34,403 bases of DNA from an uncultured Pseudomonadales bacterium (GTDB lineage: Bacteria; Pseudomonadota; Gammaproteobacteria; Pseudomonadales; Pseudohongiellaceae). Under the pieces are notes generated by a model, which was not told the DNA's origin, ran no database searches, and saw only the letters and a list, made by a program, of their open reading frames with translations. This document shows positions 25,914 to 34,403 of the stretch, piece after piece. The first letter of the stretch is position 1. Each line of letters begins with the position of its first letter. The DNA lies in the NCBI GenBank assembly GCA_943789485.1, contig CALSUH010000018.1:1-34403 (forward strand). The letters are read 5' to 3'. Made by a program: the position numbers and the translations under genes.

Positions 25914-28900
25914 GTGTTAGATTCATTGAAGCAGAAGCTCGATACTTGCCAACTCGCAGATATTATTCGTTTGCAGAAGGCACTAAGTAAAATCGAGCTA
26001 GGCCATTTGTCAGAGAAAGATGTGGCATCATCGATAGCCGCTGCTACAGCTGCAATCGCAAAATCTCAGCGAGCCTGTGAATTGAGACGCGCAGCGATTC
26101 CAGCGGAAATTGCCTATCCAGAGAATCTACCAGTGAGCGGCCGTGCCGGAGAAATAGCAAAATTACTCGGCGAGCACCAAGTGCTCATCGTCGCTGGTGA
26201 CACTGGTTCAGGAAAGACCACGCAACTACCGAAGATCTGTCTTGATGCTGGATTTGGTGTGCGGGGCCTTATTGGCCACACCCAGCCACGGCGTTTGGCT
26301 GCATTATCGGTAGCAAATCGAATCGCCGATGAGCTCGGTGCACAGATTGGTGCTGGAGTCGGTTCACAAATACGTTTCAAGGATAATACTAGCGAGCAGA
26401 CCTTCCTAAAATTAATGACGGATGGTATTTTGCTCGCCGAGATTCAGCAAGACAAGCTTCTAGATAAATATGAAGTGCTGATTATCGATGAGGCACACGA
26501 GCGCTCACTCAATATCGATTTCCTGCTTGGCTATCTTAAGCAACTCTTACAGAAGCGTAAAAATCTCAAGCTAATTGTCACTTCAGCTACTATCGATGTT
26601 GAGAAATTTTCTAAGCATTTTAACAATGCACCGATCGTAGCGGTTTCCGGTAGGACCTATCCAGTAGAGACACGTTATGCACCTCTTGCGGAGATGTCCG
26701 CAGAGCTGATCGACGACGATCTGCAGATTGATGGCATTATTAAAGCCGTTGAAGAAATTGCTAATAGCGACAAGAAAAAGCGGGCGTCCAGTGGCGATAT
26801 TCTGGTGTTTCTCAGCAGCGAACGAGAGATACGTGCTACAGCTACTGCGCTGCGTAAGCAAAAGTATCGAGACGTAGAAATTCTGCCTCTGTATGGAAGG
26901 TTGCGTTATTCGGAGCAGATAAAAATATTCAAACCAGGCAGGGGCAGAAAAATTGTCTTGGCCACGAATGTTGCGGAAACATCGATTACAGTCCCTGGAA
27001 TTAATTATGTTATCGATACGGGGCTTGCGCGAATAAGTCGTTACAGCTTGCAGAGTAAAGTGCAGCGTTTGCCTATTGAGGCTATCTCACAAGCGAGCGC
27101 TAATCAGCGGCAGGGGCGTTGCGGTCGCATGGCCGATGGTGTCTGTATCCGTCTGTATGCACAAAGTGATTTTGAATCGAGACCGGAATTTACCGATCCA
27201 GAAATCATGCGAACGAACCTCGCCTCTGTAATATTACGTATGAAATACCTGCGCCTCGGAGAAATTGAACAATTTCCTTTCCTAGATGCACCAGAACCAA
27301 GAGCTATTAATGAAGGCGTAAAGCTGCTCATAGAGCTAGATGCTCTAAGCCATTCCAGGCACCTGACCGACAGTGGCCGCAAGATGGCTGTACTACCTGT
27401 AGATCCTAGATACGCGCGCATGTTGATTACTGCGAGCACGCAAAATTGCCTGCGCGAACTGCAAATCGTAGTCAGTGCGTTGGGCATTCAAGACCCGAGA
27501 GAAATATCTACAGATAATAGGCAGCAAGCTAAGCTGCAATTAGCCGAATTCGATCATGAAGATTCTGACTTTTTAAGCTTAGTAAAGTTATGGGAAGACT
27601 ACGAGAAGAAAAGGCAAGATCTGAATCAGGGTCAACTGCGAAAGCACTGCAAGAAATATTTTCTCTCTTATATGCGCATGCGTGAATGGCGCGAGGTTCA
27701 TCATCAATTACTTCTCTCCTGCCAGAAACTTGGTCTTCGTATGAACAAAGAGGTTGGTGACTATGAGGCGATTCATAAAAGCTTGATCAGTGGCTCCTTA
27801 AACCAGATAGCCAAACGACTAGATGGGCGGAGCTTTCGGGGTAATAGGAATAAGACTTTCTCCTTGTTCTCGACCTCAGTTTTGGCTAACAAAGGTGCGA
27901 AGTGGATAGTTAGCGGTGAGCAGATTGAGACGATGCAAACTTTCGCAACAACCGCTGCCAAGATTCAACCTGAGTGGATCGAAGAGATGGCCTTGCACTT
28001 AGTGAAAAGAGAGTATTTTGAGCCGCATTGGAGCAAGAAACGCCAGCAGGTAATGGCCTATGAGAAGGTGCAACTCTATGGTTTAGTGATCATTGAGAAG
28101 GCTCTACTAATTTACAGCAAGATTGATCCTAAAATATCCAGAACGCTCTTTATTCAAGAGGGGTTGATTACTGGCGATGTTTCTACTGACCTAAAGGTTT
28201 ATCACCGGAATCGCGAATTTCTGGCGTCCCTTGCCAAGCAAGAAGAAAAAATGCGAAGACCGGACCTACTAGTAGCCGAACGCGATATCGCCGCATTCTA
28301 TGAGCAACGCCTGCCAGAGACTGTGTGCTCAACTCGAGACTTAGCTGCATGGGTTCGCAAGAAAGGCGAGTCCGCCGAAAAATCCCTATTGATGACTGTT
28401 GATAATTTGATCGATTCGGATACCGCAATGGATGCGTTACATTCTTTCCCGGATGCGGCTGCGGTACACAAAAATAATCTGCGGCTCGAGTACGTTTTTG
28501 AGCCAGGCAGCAAAGTTGATGGAGCGACCTTAGAAGTGCCGGTAGAGATAGTTAGCCAACTACAACAGGCCGATCTCGACTGGGCCGTGCCGGGAAACCT
28601 AGCTGAAAAATGTACAGCGCTTATTAAGGGTTTGCCAAAATCTCGTCGTAAGAACTTCATACCGGTAAATGCGTTTGTCGCCCAGGCTTGTGAGCAGATG
28701 TCGAATAAGGACGGGGATCTAATTGCCTCCCTGCTAGCTCAGATTCGCAATCTAAAGGGCCTTGAATTAGATAGGGCAGAGTTCGAGCAGATACAACTGC
28801 CTGCACACCTGAACACCAAGATTCGCGTATTGAAAGGCTCAGATAAGGAGATCGCGTTTGCGGGCAGTATTCGTGAGGTTCGGGAGCAACTCCAACATCA

Positions 28901-29840
28901 GGGTATGCTGGAAAACAGTGAAAATGGCCCTATCCTTAGTGATGTAAGTCACAAGGCCAAAGAAGGTTCTGGTTATAACCATCCCTTAGAAGCAACAGCT
29001 GCCAAAGATTGGGACTTTGAGAATCTGCCAGAGCAATTAGAAATCGGTGAACCCTTAAAGCTAATACGGTTTCCGGCTCTGGTTGACGAGGGTGAAACTG
29101 TGGGAGTTTGTCTTTTTGCCGACAAATTTCTCGCACAACACAAGCACAAGGAAGGCCTAGTAAAGCTATACCAGTTGAGGAGCATTCAGCAGCATAATCA
29201 GCTGAAGAAAAAGTTCGTTAGACTAGCCGATACCTTGGTGCTGAAAGCGCCTTTTCCGTTGGCTCAGCTAGCACTGGATGCAACATGGATAAGTTATATA
29301 GCGGCCTTCGACCTTGATGATTCAATGCCGCGTAGCAAACTAGAATTCGAGCAGCGCTTAAGCGAGGGCAAGTCTAAAGTGCTTAGTTTCGCGGAAAAAA
29401 TAGAATCGACCTTTATTCAAGTAATGAACGAACACTACCAGATTCGTCGTGTCGTATCGGGTCTTAAGAAGGGGGCTCTGGCGTATGTCGCCGAAGATGT
29501 TGAAAACCAGCTTGATGGCCTCCTTCATGAAGGTTTTCTCTTTGAAACCGGCCTGGTGTGGTTTGCGCAGTATCCTCGGTACTTAAAAGCACTATCGATG
29601 CGCTTGAATAAGGTTCCTCATATGGGGGATAAAGATAGGCCTAATACGGTACTGCTATCCCAGTATCAGGACAGATATAGGACTCTAAAATCAAAGTCCG
29701 CGTCTCGTCATAAAGAGGGATTGTTTATTCTCCGCTGGATGCTGGAAGAGTTTCGAGTGTCATTATTCGCGCAAACATTAGGGACGCACATCCCAATTTC
29801 AGGGAAGCGGTTAGATAAGCAGTTTGAAAAAATACTTTAA
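25914..29840 (+). CDS. hrpA: DEAH-box ATP-dependent RNA helicase HrpA
   Basis: HrpA is a 3'-5' RNA helicase; in E. coli it has been implicated in mRNA processing and in resolving stalled ribosomes. The full-length 1308-residue form is present. Walker A GDTGSGKTT is at 95-103, motif Ia TQPRR, DEAH box at 192-195 (IIDEAHERSLNIDFLLGY), motif III SAT, and motif VI QRQGRCGR in the second RecA domain. HA2/OB-fold and the long HrpA-specific C-terminal region (DUF3418) follow from about 640 to the end. The start is GTG at 25914, which matches the N-terminal alignment; the ribosome-binding site is weak. It lies 55 bp after fadD. Confidence 0.95.
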   Translation: MLDSLKQKLDTCQLADIIRLQKALSKIELGHLSEKDVASSIAAATAAIAKSQRACELRRAAIPAEIAYPENLPVSGRAGEIAKLLGEHQVLIVAGDTGSGKTTQLPKICLDAGFGVRGLIGHTQPRRLAALSVANRIADELGAQIGAGVGSQIRFKDNTSEQTFLKLMTDGILLAEIQQDKLLDKYEVLIIDEAHERSLNIDFLLGYLKQLLQKRKNLKLIVTSATIDVEKFSKHFNNAPIVAVSGRTYPVETRYAPLAEMSAELIDDDLQIDGIIKAVEEIANSDKKKRASSGDILVFLSSEREIRATATALRKQKYRDVEILPLYGRLRYSEQIKIFKPGRGRKIVLATNVAETSITVPGINYVIDTGLARISRYSLQSKVQRLPIEAISQASANQRQGRCGRMADGVCIRLYAQSDFESRPEFTDPEIMRTNLASVILRMKYLRLGEIEQFPFLDAPEPRAINEGVKLLIELDALSHSRHLTDSGRKMAVLPVDPRYARMLITASTQNCLRELQIVVSALGIQDPREISTDNRQQAKLQLAEFDHEDSDFLSLVKLWEDYEKKRQDLNQGQLRKHCKKYFLSYMRMREWREVHHQLLLSCQKLGLRMNKEVGDYEAIHKSLISGSLNQIAKRLDGRSFRGNRNKTFSLFSTSVLANKGAKWIVSGEQIETMQTFATTAAKIQPEWIEEMALHLVKREYFEPHWSKKRQQVMAYEKVQLYGLVIIEKALLIYSKIDPKISRTLFIQEGLITGDVSTDLKVYHRNREFLASLAKQEEKMRRPDLLVAERDIAAFYEQRLPETVCSTRDLAAWVRKKGESAEKSLLMTVDNLIDSDTAMDALHSFPDAAAVHKNNLRLEYVFEPGSKVDGATLEVPVEIVSQLQQADLDWAVPGNLAEKCTALIKGLPKSRRKNFIPVNAFVAQACEQMSNKDGDLIASLLAQIRNLKGLELDRAEFEQIQLPAHLNTKIRVLKGSDKEIAFAGSIREVREQLQHQGMLENSENGPILSDVSHKAKEGSGYNHPLEATAAKDWDFENLPEQLEIGEPLKLIRFPALVDEGETVGVCLFADKFLAQHKHKEGLVKLYQLRSIQQHNQLKKKFVRLADTLVLKAPFPLAQLALDATWISYIAAFDLDDSMPRSKLEFEQRLSEGKSKVLSFAEKIESTFIQVMNEHYQIRRVVSGLKKGALAYVAEDVENQLDGLLHEGFLFETGLVWFAQYPRYLKALSMRLNKVPHMGDKDRPNTVLLSQYQDRYRTLKSKSASRHKEGLFILRWMLEEFRVSLFAQTLGTHIPISGKRLDKQFEKIL

Positions 29841-29872
29841 TTACATCGAGAGATTAGTTATTAATACATACC

Positions 29873-30601
29873 GTGAAAATTTCTAGCCAAATACAGTTTC
29901 CAAGGACTATAGGGCAGTCTGCTGTCCTATTGCTGCTGTTTTGTGTTTTTGTAACGAGTCCGGCAGCGGGCCAGGCCGATGATCCTTGGAGAGAAGCAAA
30001 CGAGCGGCTATTTAGGCTGAATGACTATTTTGACCAGCTCATCGTTAGGCCTGTTGCCACCAGTTATACCCTATTCATACCTCGAGTAGCGCGGCAGGGA
30101 ATTGGTAATTTCTTTAGCAATATTGATGATATCAATGTTTTAGTAAATGACTTGCTGCAGCTAAAGCTGGGGGCCGCCATGAATGACTCGGGTAGGCTTC
30201 TGGTCAACTCTACTCTGGGCGTAGGTGGCATTCTTGATGTTGCCAGCGGTTTTGGTCTTTACAAAAATGAAGAAGACTTTGGACAGACTTTGGGTCGCTG
30301 GGGTGTTGCAACTGGCCCCTACATCATGCTCCCTGTGTTCGGTGCGAGTAACGTTAGAGACTCCTTCGGCTTGGTTTTGGACACTCTATTCAACCCGATC
30401 CAGTATCACTCTGATGAATCGTTACGTCTCACCATGTTTTTGGTAAGGGAGATGGAAGCACGCTCAGGTTTGCTCGCACTAGACGAATTGATAACCGGTG
30501 ACCGCTATCTATTTTTACGAGAAGCCTATAGTCAGCGAAGAGAATACTTGGTGACTGACGGTCAGCTTGAAGATGAATTTGGCGATTTCGGGAGTTTCTA
30601 A
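29873..30601 (+). CDS. mlaA: MlaA/VacJ-family outer-membrane lipid asymmetry protein
   Basis: MlaA removes misplaced phospholipids from the outer leaflet of the outer membrane and hands them to the MlaC shuttle. The 242-residue protein has the family core: DDPWREANERLFRLND (36-51), LNDLLQLKL-type helix (VNDLLQLKLGAAM), GRLLVNSTLGVGG, the EEDFGQTLGRWGVATGPYIMLP stretch (recognisable as DFGQTLGRWG and GPYIMLP), and GASNVRDSFG. The signal peptide has a cysteine at 24, but the residues before it (LLF-C) do not form a lipobox; the better cleavage site is after GQA at 35. It therefore looks secreted by signal peptidase I and not lipidated, unlike E. coli MlaA. The start is GTG at 29873. The gene is 32 bp after hrpA. 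Confidence 0.9.
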   Translation: MKISSQIQFPRTIGQSAVLLLLFCVFVTSPAAGQADDPWREANERLFRLNDYFDQLIVRPVATSYTLFIPRVARQGIGNFFSNIDDINVLVNDLLQLKLGAAMNDSGRLLVNSTLGVGGILDVASGFGLYKNEEDFGQTLGRWGVATGPYIMLPVFGASNVRDSFGLVLDTLFNPIQYHSDESLRLTMFLVREMEARSGLLALDELITGDRYLFLREAYSQRREYLVTDGQLEDEFGDFGSF

Positions 30602-30636
30602 CTGTACGCTTTTTTGTCTAATCTATTCGCTCCTGA

Positions 30637-31095
30637 CTATGCGACCCTAACTTTGAGCTTCGTCTTAATGAAGTCACTGTGAGAAACGTAGATCAGCTCT
30701 GACACCTTTCGTATTAGGTGATCCTCGTATTTGTCTAGACGCTTGTCGGAGAAGGCTATGCGCCACATATTTTCGATCAGCTCTACTTTCTGCTGGTAAT
30801 CGTAGCTGTCGTTTATTAATTTGGTGAATTCGTAAAGAGAGGTGGCCTCAAAGGCCTCGTCCTTCGCTAACTGAGTTAGTTCTTCAAGGTCAGACTCCGC
30901 GATATTGTAACTTTGCTGAAGCACCGACATGAATTCTTGATGCTCGCGCTCATCCAACTCGTGGTCAGAATTCATAACTTCGACTAGTAGCGCAGCGCAG
31001 GTGAGGTCGACCCTGCTCATCACCGTGTTAGGGGCTTCTTCTTCGTGTTTTTTTGTTAGTTTGTTCTCAAAAAAACTCTTAATCGATTCGATCAC
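30637..31095 (-). CDS. TerB-family protein
   Basis: This 152-residue cytoplasmic protein has a TerB/DjlA-like helical domain. TerB domains were named for tellurite resistance, but isolated members have no agreed function. Two acidic, metal-site-like loops are visible: EVMNSDHELDEREHQEF (about 39-55) and IAFSDKRLDKYEDHLI (about 112-127), and it ends in a VSELIYVSHSDFIKTK helix. The start is GTG at 31095 with a good AAGGAAG upstream. It follows dusA on the same strand with a 42-bp gap and converges on mlaA. No other ter genes are near, so tellurite resistance is not implied. Confidence 0.85.
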   Translation of the reverse strand: MIESIKSFFENKLTKKHEEEAPNTVMSRVDLTCAALLVEVMNSDHELDEREHQEFMSVLQQSYNIAESDLEELTQLAKDEAFEATSLYEFTKLINDSYDYQQKVELIENMWRIAFSDKRLDKYEDHLIRKVSELIYVSHSDFIKTKLKVRVA

Positions 31096-31137
31096 GTAAT
31101 GCTTCCTTTACAAAGTTTGAATTTAACTGGTACTAGG

Positions 31138-32154
31138 CTAGTCTACGTAGGAAATAGCATCGAGTAAAACGCCTATATCGGCGGTCTTTGCATAGCTGTT
31201 TTCACTTAGATGACGGCGAAATTGCTTGCCGCCTTTCTGGCCCTTGTAGAGACCTAAAATATGCCGCGTCATGTGGTGCAGTGGCGTGCCGAGCTCTAAT
31301 TCTTGTTCAATATAGGGTATGAATTTCTGTAATCGCTCGGTGCGTGTTTGGGCTTTGGCTGTTGCGTCAAAGAAAACAGCGTCTACCTCGTTCAATATAA
31401 ATGGATTTTGGTAGGCTTCTCTGCCCAACATAACGCCATCTGTCTTTTTGAGAAGTGACTCTGCATCTTGCAGTGTTTTAATTCCGCCGTTAATAATGAT
31501 CGAAAGATAAGGGAATGCTTGCTTCACGGCAAAGACACTAGCGTATTTCAGTGGTGGTATCTCGCGATTTTCTTTCGGGCTAAGGCCCGACAGGATCGCC
31601 TTGCGCGCATGAACTATAAACGTGTCACATCCAGCTTCAGCTACCGTGCCGATAAAGTCCTCTAATTCTCCCTGCGAGTCTCGATCGTCAATGCCTATAC
31701 GGCACTTTACGGTAACCGGTAGGTTAACACTTTCCCTCATGCTGTTTATGCACCTAGCGACGAGGTTGGGTTCCGCCATGAGGCAGGCACCAAAGGCGCC
31801 AGACTGCACTCTATCGCTTGGACAGCCGACATTCAGGTTTATTTCATCATATCCTGCCTGTTCTGCAAGAGCAGCTGCCTCGGCTAGCTCGGCAGGATTG
31901 CTGCCACCTAATTGTAAGGCGACAGGCTGTTCGTCTGGACTGTGCTGCAACAGATACTGCGCATCACCGTGCTTGAGTGCCGCACTCGTCACCATCTCGG
32001 TATACAGTAGTGTGTGCGCGGAGAGTTGGCGAAGGAATACACGGTCGTGGCGGTCGGTCCAGTCCATCATCGGCGCAACGCAGAAGCGATGACTGGCTGT
32101 GCCTGCGGCCTCTCTATTTGAGGTCTGTTTGTTCACGCTGTTCAATGAATGCAC
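31138..32154 (-). CDS. dusA: tRNA-dihydrouridine(20/20a) synthase
   Basis: DusA is an FMN enzyme that reduces uridine 20 and 20a in the tRNA D-loop with NADPH. The 338-residue protein has the TIM-barrel FMN site (APMMDWTDRHDRVFLR, 27-42), YTEMVTSAA, LQLGGSNPAEL, and the catalytic cysteine Cys124 in GAFGACLM after NVGCPSDRVQSG. Phosphate-binding ends are INGGIK and GVMLGREAYQNP. SGLSPKENREIPPL is typical for DusA rather than DusB or DusC. The start is taken as GTG at 32154; another in-frame GTG six codons later is possible. It is divergent from gltX and probably co-transcribed with terB. Confidence 0.95.
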   Translation of the reverse strand: MHSLNSVNKQTSNREAAGTASHRFCVAPMMDWTDRHDRVFLRQLSAHTLLYTEMVTSAALKHGDAQYLLQHSPDEQPVALQLGGSNPAELAEAAALAEQAGYDEINLNVGCPSDRVQSGAFGACLMAEPNLVARCINSMRESVNLPVTVKCRIGIDDRDSQGELEDFIGTVAEAGCDTFIVHARKAILSGLSPKENREIPPLKYASVFAVKQAFPYLSIIINGGIKTLQDAESLLKKTDGVMLGREAYQNPFILNEVDAVFFDATAKAQTRTERLQKFIPYIEQELELGTPLHHMTRHILGLYKGQKGGKQFRRHLSENSYAKTADIGVLLDAISYVD

Positions 32155-32268
32155 CTAATCGTTTAACGAAGTCGCTTTGTTGCTCGCTCGCAGAGCAGGG
32201 AGCAGGTTGTAGCGAATGCCTCGGTCCATGTCAAGAAGTAGGCGGACAAACTGTCTATGATGGGAATT

Positions 32269-32297
32269 AAAGGCGAATCGCGTATAATCTCGCCTTT
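32269..32297 (+). promoter_or_regulatory. gltX promoter -10 inside an inverted repeat
   Basis: An exact TATAAT at 32283-32288 sits between the perfect 8-bp arms AAAGGCGA (32269-32276) and TCGCCTTT (32290-32297). No good -35 is seen 16-18 bp upstream. The layout is that of an operator overlapping the promoter; the regulator is unknown. The predicted leader to the gltX ATG is about 65-70 nt. Confidence 0.5.
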
Positions 32298-32361
32298 CGT
32301 GAGAGGGGCGTTATATTCCTTAAACACACTGTTATCCCTGTGCTGTCCCGAGTAGAGAAAT

Positions 32362-33843
32362 ATGAACAAAGTACGCACGCGCATTGCGCCATCTCCGACT
32401 GGCGATCCTCACGTTGGTACAGCCTATATTGCCCTGTTCAATCGCTGTTTTGCCCATCAGCATGGCGGTGAATTTGTGCTACGCATAGAAGATACGGACC
32501 AACAGCGTAGCACCGACAAGTCAGAGCAGGATATTTTAAGCTCACTTAAGTGGCTGGGATTGTCTTGGGATGAAGGTCCGGGCTGTGAAGGTGATGCGGG
32601 GCCCTATCGACAGAGCGAACGCTCTGAAATCTATTCCAATCATATACAGCAGCTTCTCGATAACGGCTCAGCTTTCCGCTGTTTCTGTACGTCCGAAAGA
32701 CTCGATGAATTACGCAAACAGCAAATGCAAGACAAAGCGCAACCTGGTTACGATGGTCACTGTCTGAAGCTCAGCCAGCAGCAATGCGAGAGCAAATATG
32801 CAGCTGCACAGTCACATGTTATTCGTATGAAGATACCGGATTCGGGTGAGTGTGAATTTACAGACATGCTTCGCGGTAAAGTGAGCATCGCGTGGTCACA
32901 GGTCGATATGCAGGTATTGATTAAATCCGATGGTATGCCGACCTATCATTTTGCGAATGTAGTCGATGATCACTTGATGGAAATATCCCATGTCATTCGC
33001 GGTGAAGAGTGGATCAATTCGACGCCAAAGCATATTTTGCTGTATCAGTATTTTGGCTGGCAGGCGCCTGAATTCTGCCATATGCCCCTACTGCGTAACC
33101 CGGACAAGAGCAAACTGAGTAAGCGCAAGAACCCCACAAGCATCGGCTATTACGAGGCGATGGGCTATTTGCCGGAAGCGTTGTTGAATTATTTAGGGAT
33201 GATGGGCTGGACCATGCCTTCCGGAGAAGAAAAATTCTTTCTTAGTGAGATGGAAGCAAATTTCGATATAAGCAGAGTCTCGCTAGGAGGCCCAATCTTC
33301 GATATTGAAAAGCTCGATTGGCTCAACGGTAAATACATACGTGAGGAGCTTACTGATGCAGAGTTTACGAAACGCTTCGCTGCCTGGGCGTTTGCCCCTG
33401 AGAAAGTCGCACAGATAGTGCCACTACTAAAACAACGCGTGGAGCGATTTAGCGACGTTGCCTCATTGGGCAGTTTCTTTATCGATGGTTCACTTGAGAT
33501 ATCTGAGACGAGTTTCGCGCACAAGGCTATCGATTCGTCTCAAGCGGCGAAGATTCTGCAGTTCACACTGTGGAAGTTAGAAGCATTGGAAGAGCTGGGT
33601 AGAGACGCTGTAGAGGAAGAGCTCCAGGCGCTTGCGGCCAAGTTCGAGTTGAAGATAAAGGATTTCTTATTTCCCTTGTTCGTAGCCCTCAGTGGTAAGG
33701 CGGTATCCACCTCAGTGATTGAGTCCATAGTGATATTAGGTATCGATATCACGCGCGCGCGAATTCGTCAGGCCATTTTAGTATTAGGTGGGATCTCTAA
33801 AAAACAAGCGAAAGCACTGGAAAAAGAATTCCGCAATTTCTAG
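32362..33843 (+). CDS. gltX: Glutamyl-tRNA synthetase
   Basis: GltX charges tRNA-Glu with glutamate. The 493-residue protein is a class I synthetase: the HIGH-type motif is HVGT at 17-20 in PSPTGDPHVGTAYIALF, and the KMSKS-type loop is KLSKR at 251-255. Cys107, Cys109 and Cys134 with Tyr130 (RCFCTSE and GYDGHC) resemble the zinc-binding insert. The overall sequence, for example PLLRNPDKSKLSKRKNPTS read in parts and RVSLGGPIFDIEKLDWLNG, is of the Pseudomonas type rather than the E. coli type. The start ATG has GAGAAAT upstream. It is followed by a tRNA-Ala gene with its own promoter. Confidence 0.96.
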   Translation: MNKVRTRIAPSPTGDPHVGTAYIALFNRCFAHQHGGEFVLRIEDTDQQRSTDKSEQDILSSLKWLGLSWDEGPGCEGDAGPYRQSERSEIYSNHIQQLLDNGSAFRCFCTSERLDELRKQQMQDKAQPGYDGHCLKLSQQQCESKYAAAQSHVIRMKIPDSGECEFTDMLRGKVSIAWSQVDMQVLIKSDGMPTYHFANVVDDHLMEISHVIRGEEWINSTPKHILLYQYFGWQAPEFCHMPLLRNPDKSKLSKRKNPTSIGYYEAMGYLPEALLNYLGMMGWTMPSGEEKFFLSEMEANFDISRVSLGGPIFDIEKLDWLNGKYIREELTDAEFTKRFAAWAFAPEKVAQIVPLLKQRVERFSDVASLGSFFIDGSLEISETSFAHKAIDSSQAAKILQFTLWKLEALEELGRDAVEEELQALAAKFELKIKDFLFPLFVALSGKAVSTSVIESIVILGIDITRARIRQAILVLGGISKKQAKALEKEFRNF

Positions 33844-33870
33844 AGTTTTGGATCTCCGGCTTGGACTGCG

Positions 33871-33899
33871 TTGACAGGCTCTACGACTGTGCTTAGAAT
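33871..33899 (+). promoter_or_regulatory. Sigma-70 promoter of tRNA-Ala
   Basis: TTGACA (33871-33876) and TAGAAT (33894-33899) with a 17-bp spacer; the -35 is perfect. The following GCGCC is a GC-rich discriminator. It shares the same -10 box and spacing as the tRNA-Glu promoter. Confidence 0.85.
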
Positions 33900-33922
33900 G
33901 CGCCTTCCCTCGAAATGGTCAT

Positions 33923-33998
33923 GGGGCCTTAGCTCAGCTGGGAGAGCGCAACACTGGCAGTGTTGAGGTCAGCGGTTCGATCCCGCTAGGCTCCACCA
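33923..33998 (+). tRNA. tRNA-Ala (anticodon GGC)
   Basis: The acceptor stem GGGGCCT pairs with AGGCTCC (one G-T pair), followed by discriminator A and encoded CCA at 33996-33998. The anticodon stem CAACA/TGTTG encloses CTGGCAG, so the anticodon is GGC, reading GCC and GCU. The T-arm contains GGTTCGATCC. Two bases after the CCA a run of eight T begins at 34000, so termination may use this T-run directly after the tRNA structure. Confidence 0.97.
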
Positions 33999-34113
33999 AT
34001 TTTTTTTATGATTTCTTTTACGGCACTGCTTAACCGCCTTAACGGGGTTTTGCTGCGCCTGAAAAAACAGGACGATAAGGGGTTTCTTTTCTGCAGGGCG
34101 GAGGAAATAATTG

Positions 34114-34139
34114 CAGCTATCGCCATTGGCAGCGATAGC
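34114..34139 (-). terminator. Hairpin downstream of gltA
   Basis: GCTATCGC (34116-34123) and GCGATAGC (34132-34139) form a perfect 8-bp stem with an 8-nt loop, 16 bp past the gltA stop codon. Read on the minus strand it is followed by TGCAATTATTT, a modest T-rich tail. Confidence 0.6.
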
Positions 34140-34154
34140 CACGCAATCTAGCTC

Positions 34155-34403
34155 TTAGATGTCGCGTTTCGTGTGACCCTTGTAAAGCTGTCTAGGTCTG
34201 CCGATGCGGAAAGAATTGCTAAGCATCTCATCCCAATGTGCTATCCAGCCGGGCGTTCTGCCAGTAGCAAAGATTACCGTGAACATGCTAGTGGGAATAC
34301 CAATGGCCTTAAGAATAATGCCTGAATAGAAGTCGACGTTCGGATACAGCTTACGCTGAATGAAGTAATCATCTTCTAAGGCAATTTTCTCTAGTTTACG
34401 CGC
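34155..34403 (-). CDS. gltA: Citrate synthase, 3' end only
   Basis: The minus-strand frame is open from the right edge to a TAA at 34155-34157 and gives the last 82 residues of a type II citrate synthase, the enzyme joining acetyl-CoA and oxaloacetate at the entry to the TCA cycle. The visible stretches [40 protein letters not shown] and RIGRPRQLY are those of the family's conserved C-terminus, including the aspartate and arginine region of the active site (VDFYSG and the final GRPRQLY). The start lies outside the window. It converges on the tRNA-Ala gene. Confidence 0.95.
   Translation of the reverse strand, partial: ARKLEKIALEDDYFIQRKLYPNVDFYSGIILKAIGIPTSMFTVIFATGRTPGWIAHWDEMLSNSFRIGRPRQLYKGHTKRDI

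Noticed and set aside
30637..31095. Tellurite resistance locus
   Set aside because: Only a lone TerB-domain gene is present, next to dusA; no terC, terD or terZ.

Overview
The window reads as a stretch of ordinary chromosome from a gammaproteobacterium, probably a free-living aquatic or marine one near the Pseudomonas/Cellvibrio side of the class. This is inferred from gene content and remembered family resemblance, not from a search. Supporting points are a Pseudomonas-type GltX, the order SRP RNA-dnaX-ybaB-recR, a YadGH-type ABC pair, a bimodular QueF, HrpA, MlaA and DusA. No phage, transposase, integrase, CRISPR array or classical defence system was found.

Layout. 1-2.7 kb: the 3' end of sohB, an AcuI/YhdH reductase, and a convergent CPA2 antiporter. 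2.7-8.7 kb, minus strand: metH, cysI and a DUF934 gene, so sulfite reduction to sulfide sits beside the methionine-forming methyl transfer. 8.8-10.5 kb: nfuA (Fe-S carrier, divergent from metH), a dimeric-type dUTPase and a small coiled-coil protein. 10.5-14.2 kb: tRNA-Glu with a clear promoter and terminator, the yadG-yadH ABC exporter, queF, and an intact tRNA-Ser(GGA) preceded by what look like decayed tRNA-Ser copies. 14.2-16.4 kb: a C-rich spacer with a 16-bp tandem repeat, then an exported PQQ-dependent dehydrogenase. 16.5-21.5 kb: SRP RNA, dnaX with a conserved -1 frameshift site, ybaB, recR, rnd, a ycgN-family gene and a small membrane protein, tightly packed and partly overlapping. 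21.5-22.15 kb: a long non-coding spacer with inverted repeats. 22.15-29.8 kb: MoxR-type AAA+ ATPase, CoxE-like VWA protein, fadD and hrpA. 29.9-32.2 kb: an mlaA gene without a lipobox, convergent with dusA-terB. 32.3-34.4 kb: gltX behind a promoter embedded in an inverted repeat, tRNA-Ala(GGC) with a near-consensus promoter, and the 3' end of gltA on the minus strand.

Functional themes are translation and tRNA biology (three tRNAs, SRP RNA, gltX, dusA, queF, hrpA, rnd), replication and repair (dnaX, recR, ybaB, dUTPase), Fe-S and sulfur metabolism (nfuA, cysI, metH), and the envelope (sohB, yadGH, mlaA, fadD).

I found no convincing undescribed multi-gene system. The observations most worth checking are the dnaX recoding site, the tRNA-Ser relics, three regulatory-looking palindromes (metH/nfuA, gltX, upstream of moxR), the MoxR-VWA-FadD linkage and the MlaA protein with an SPI-type signal peptide.
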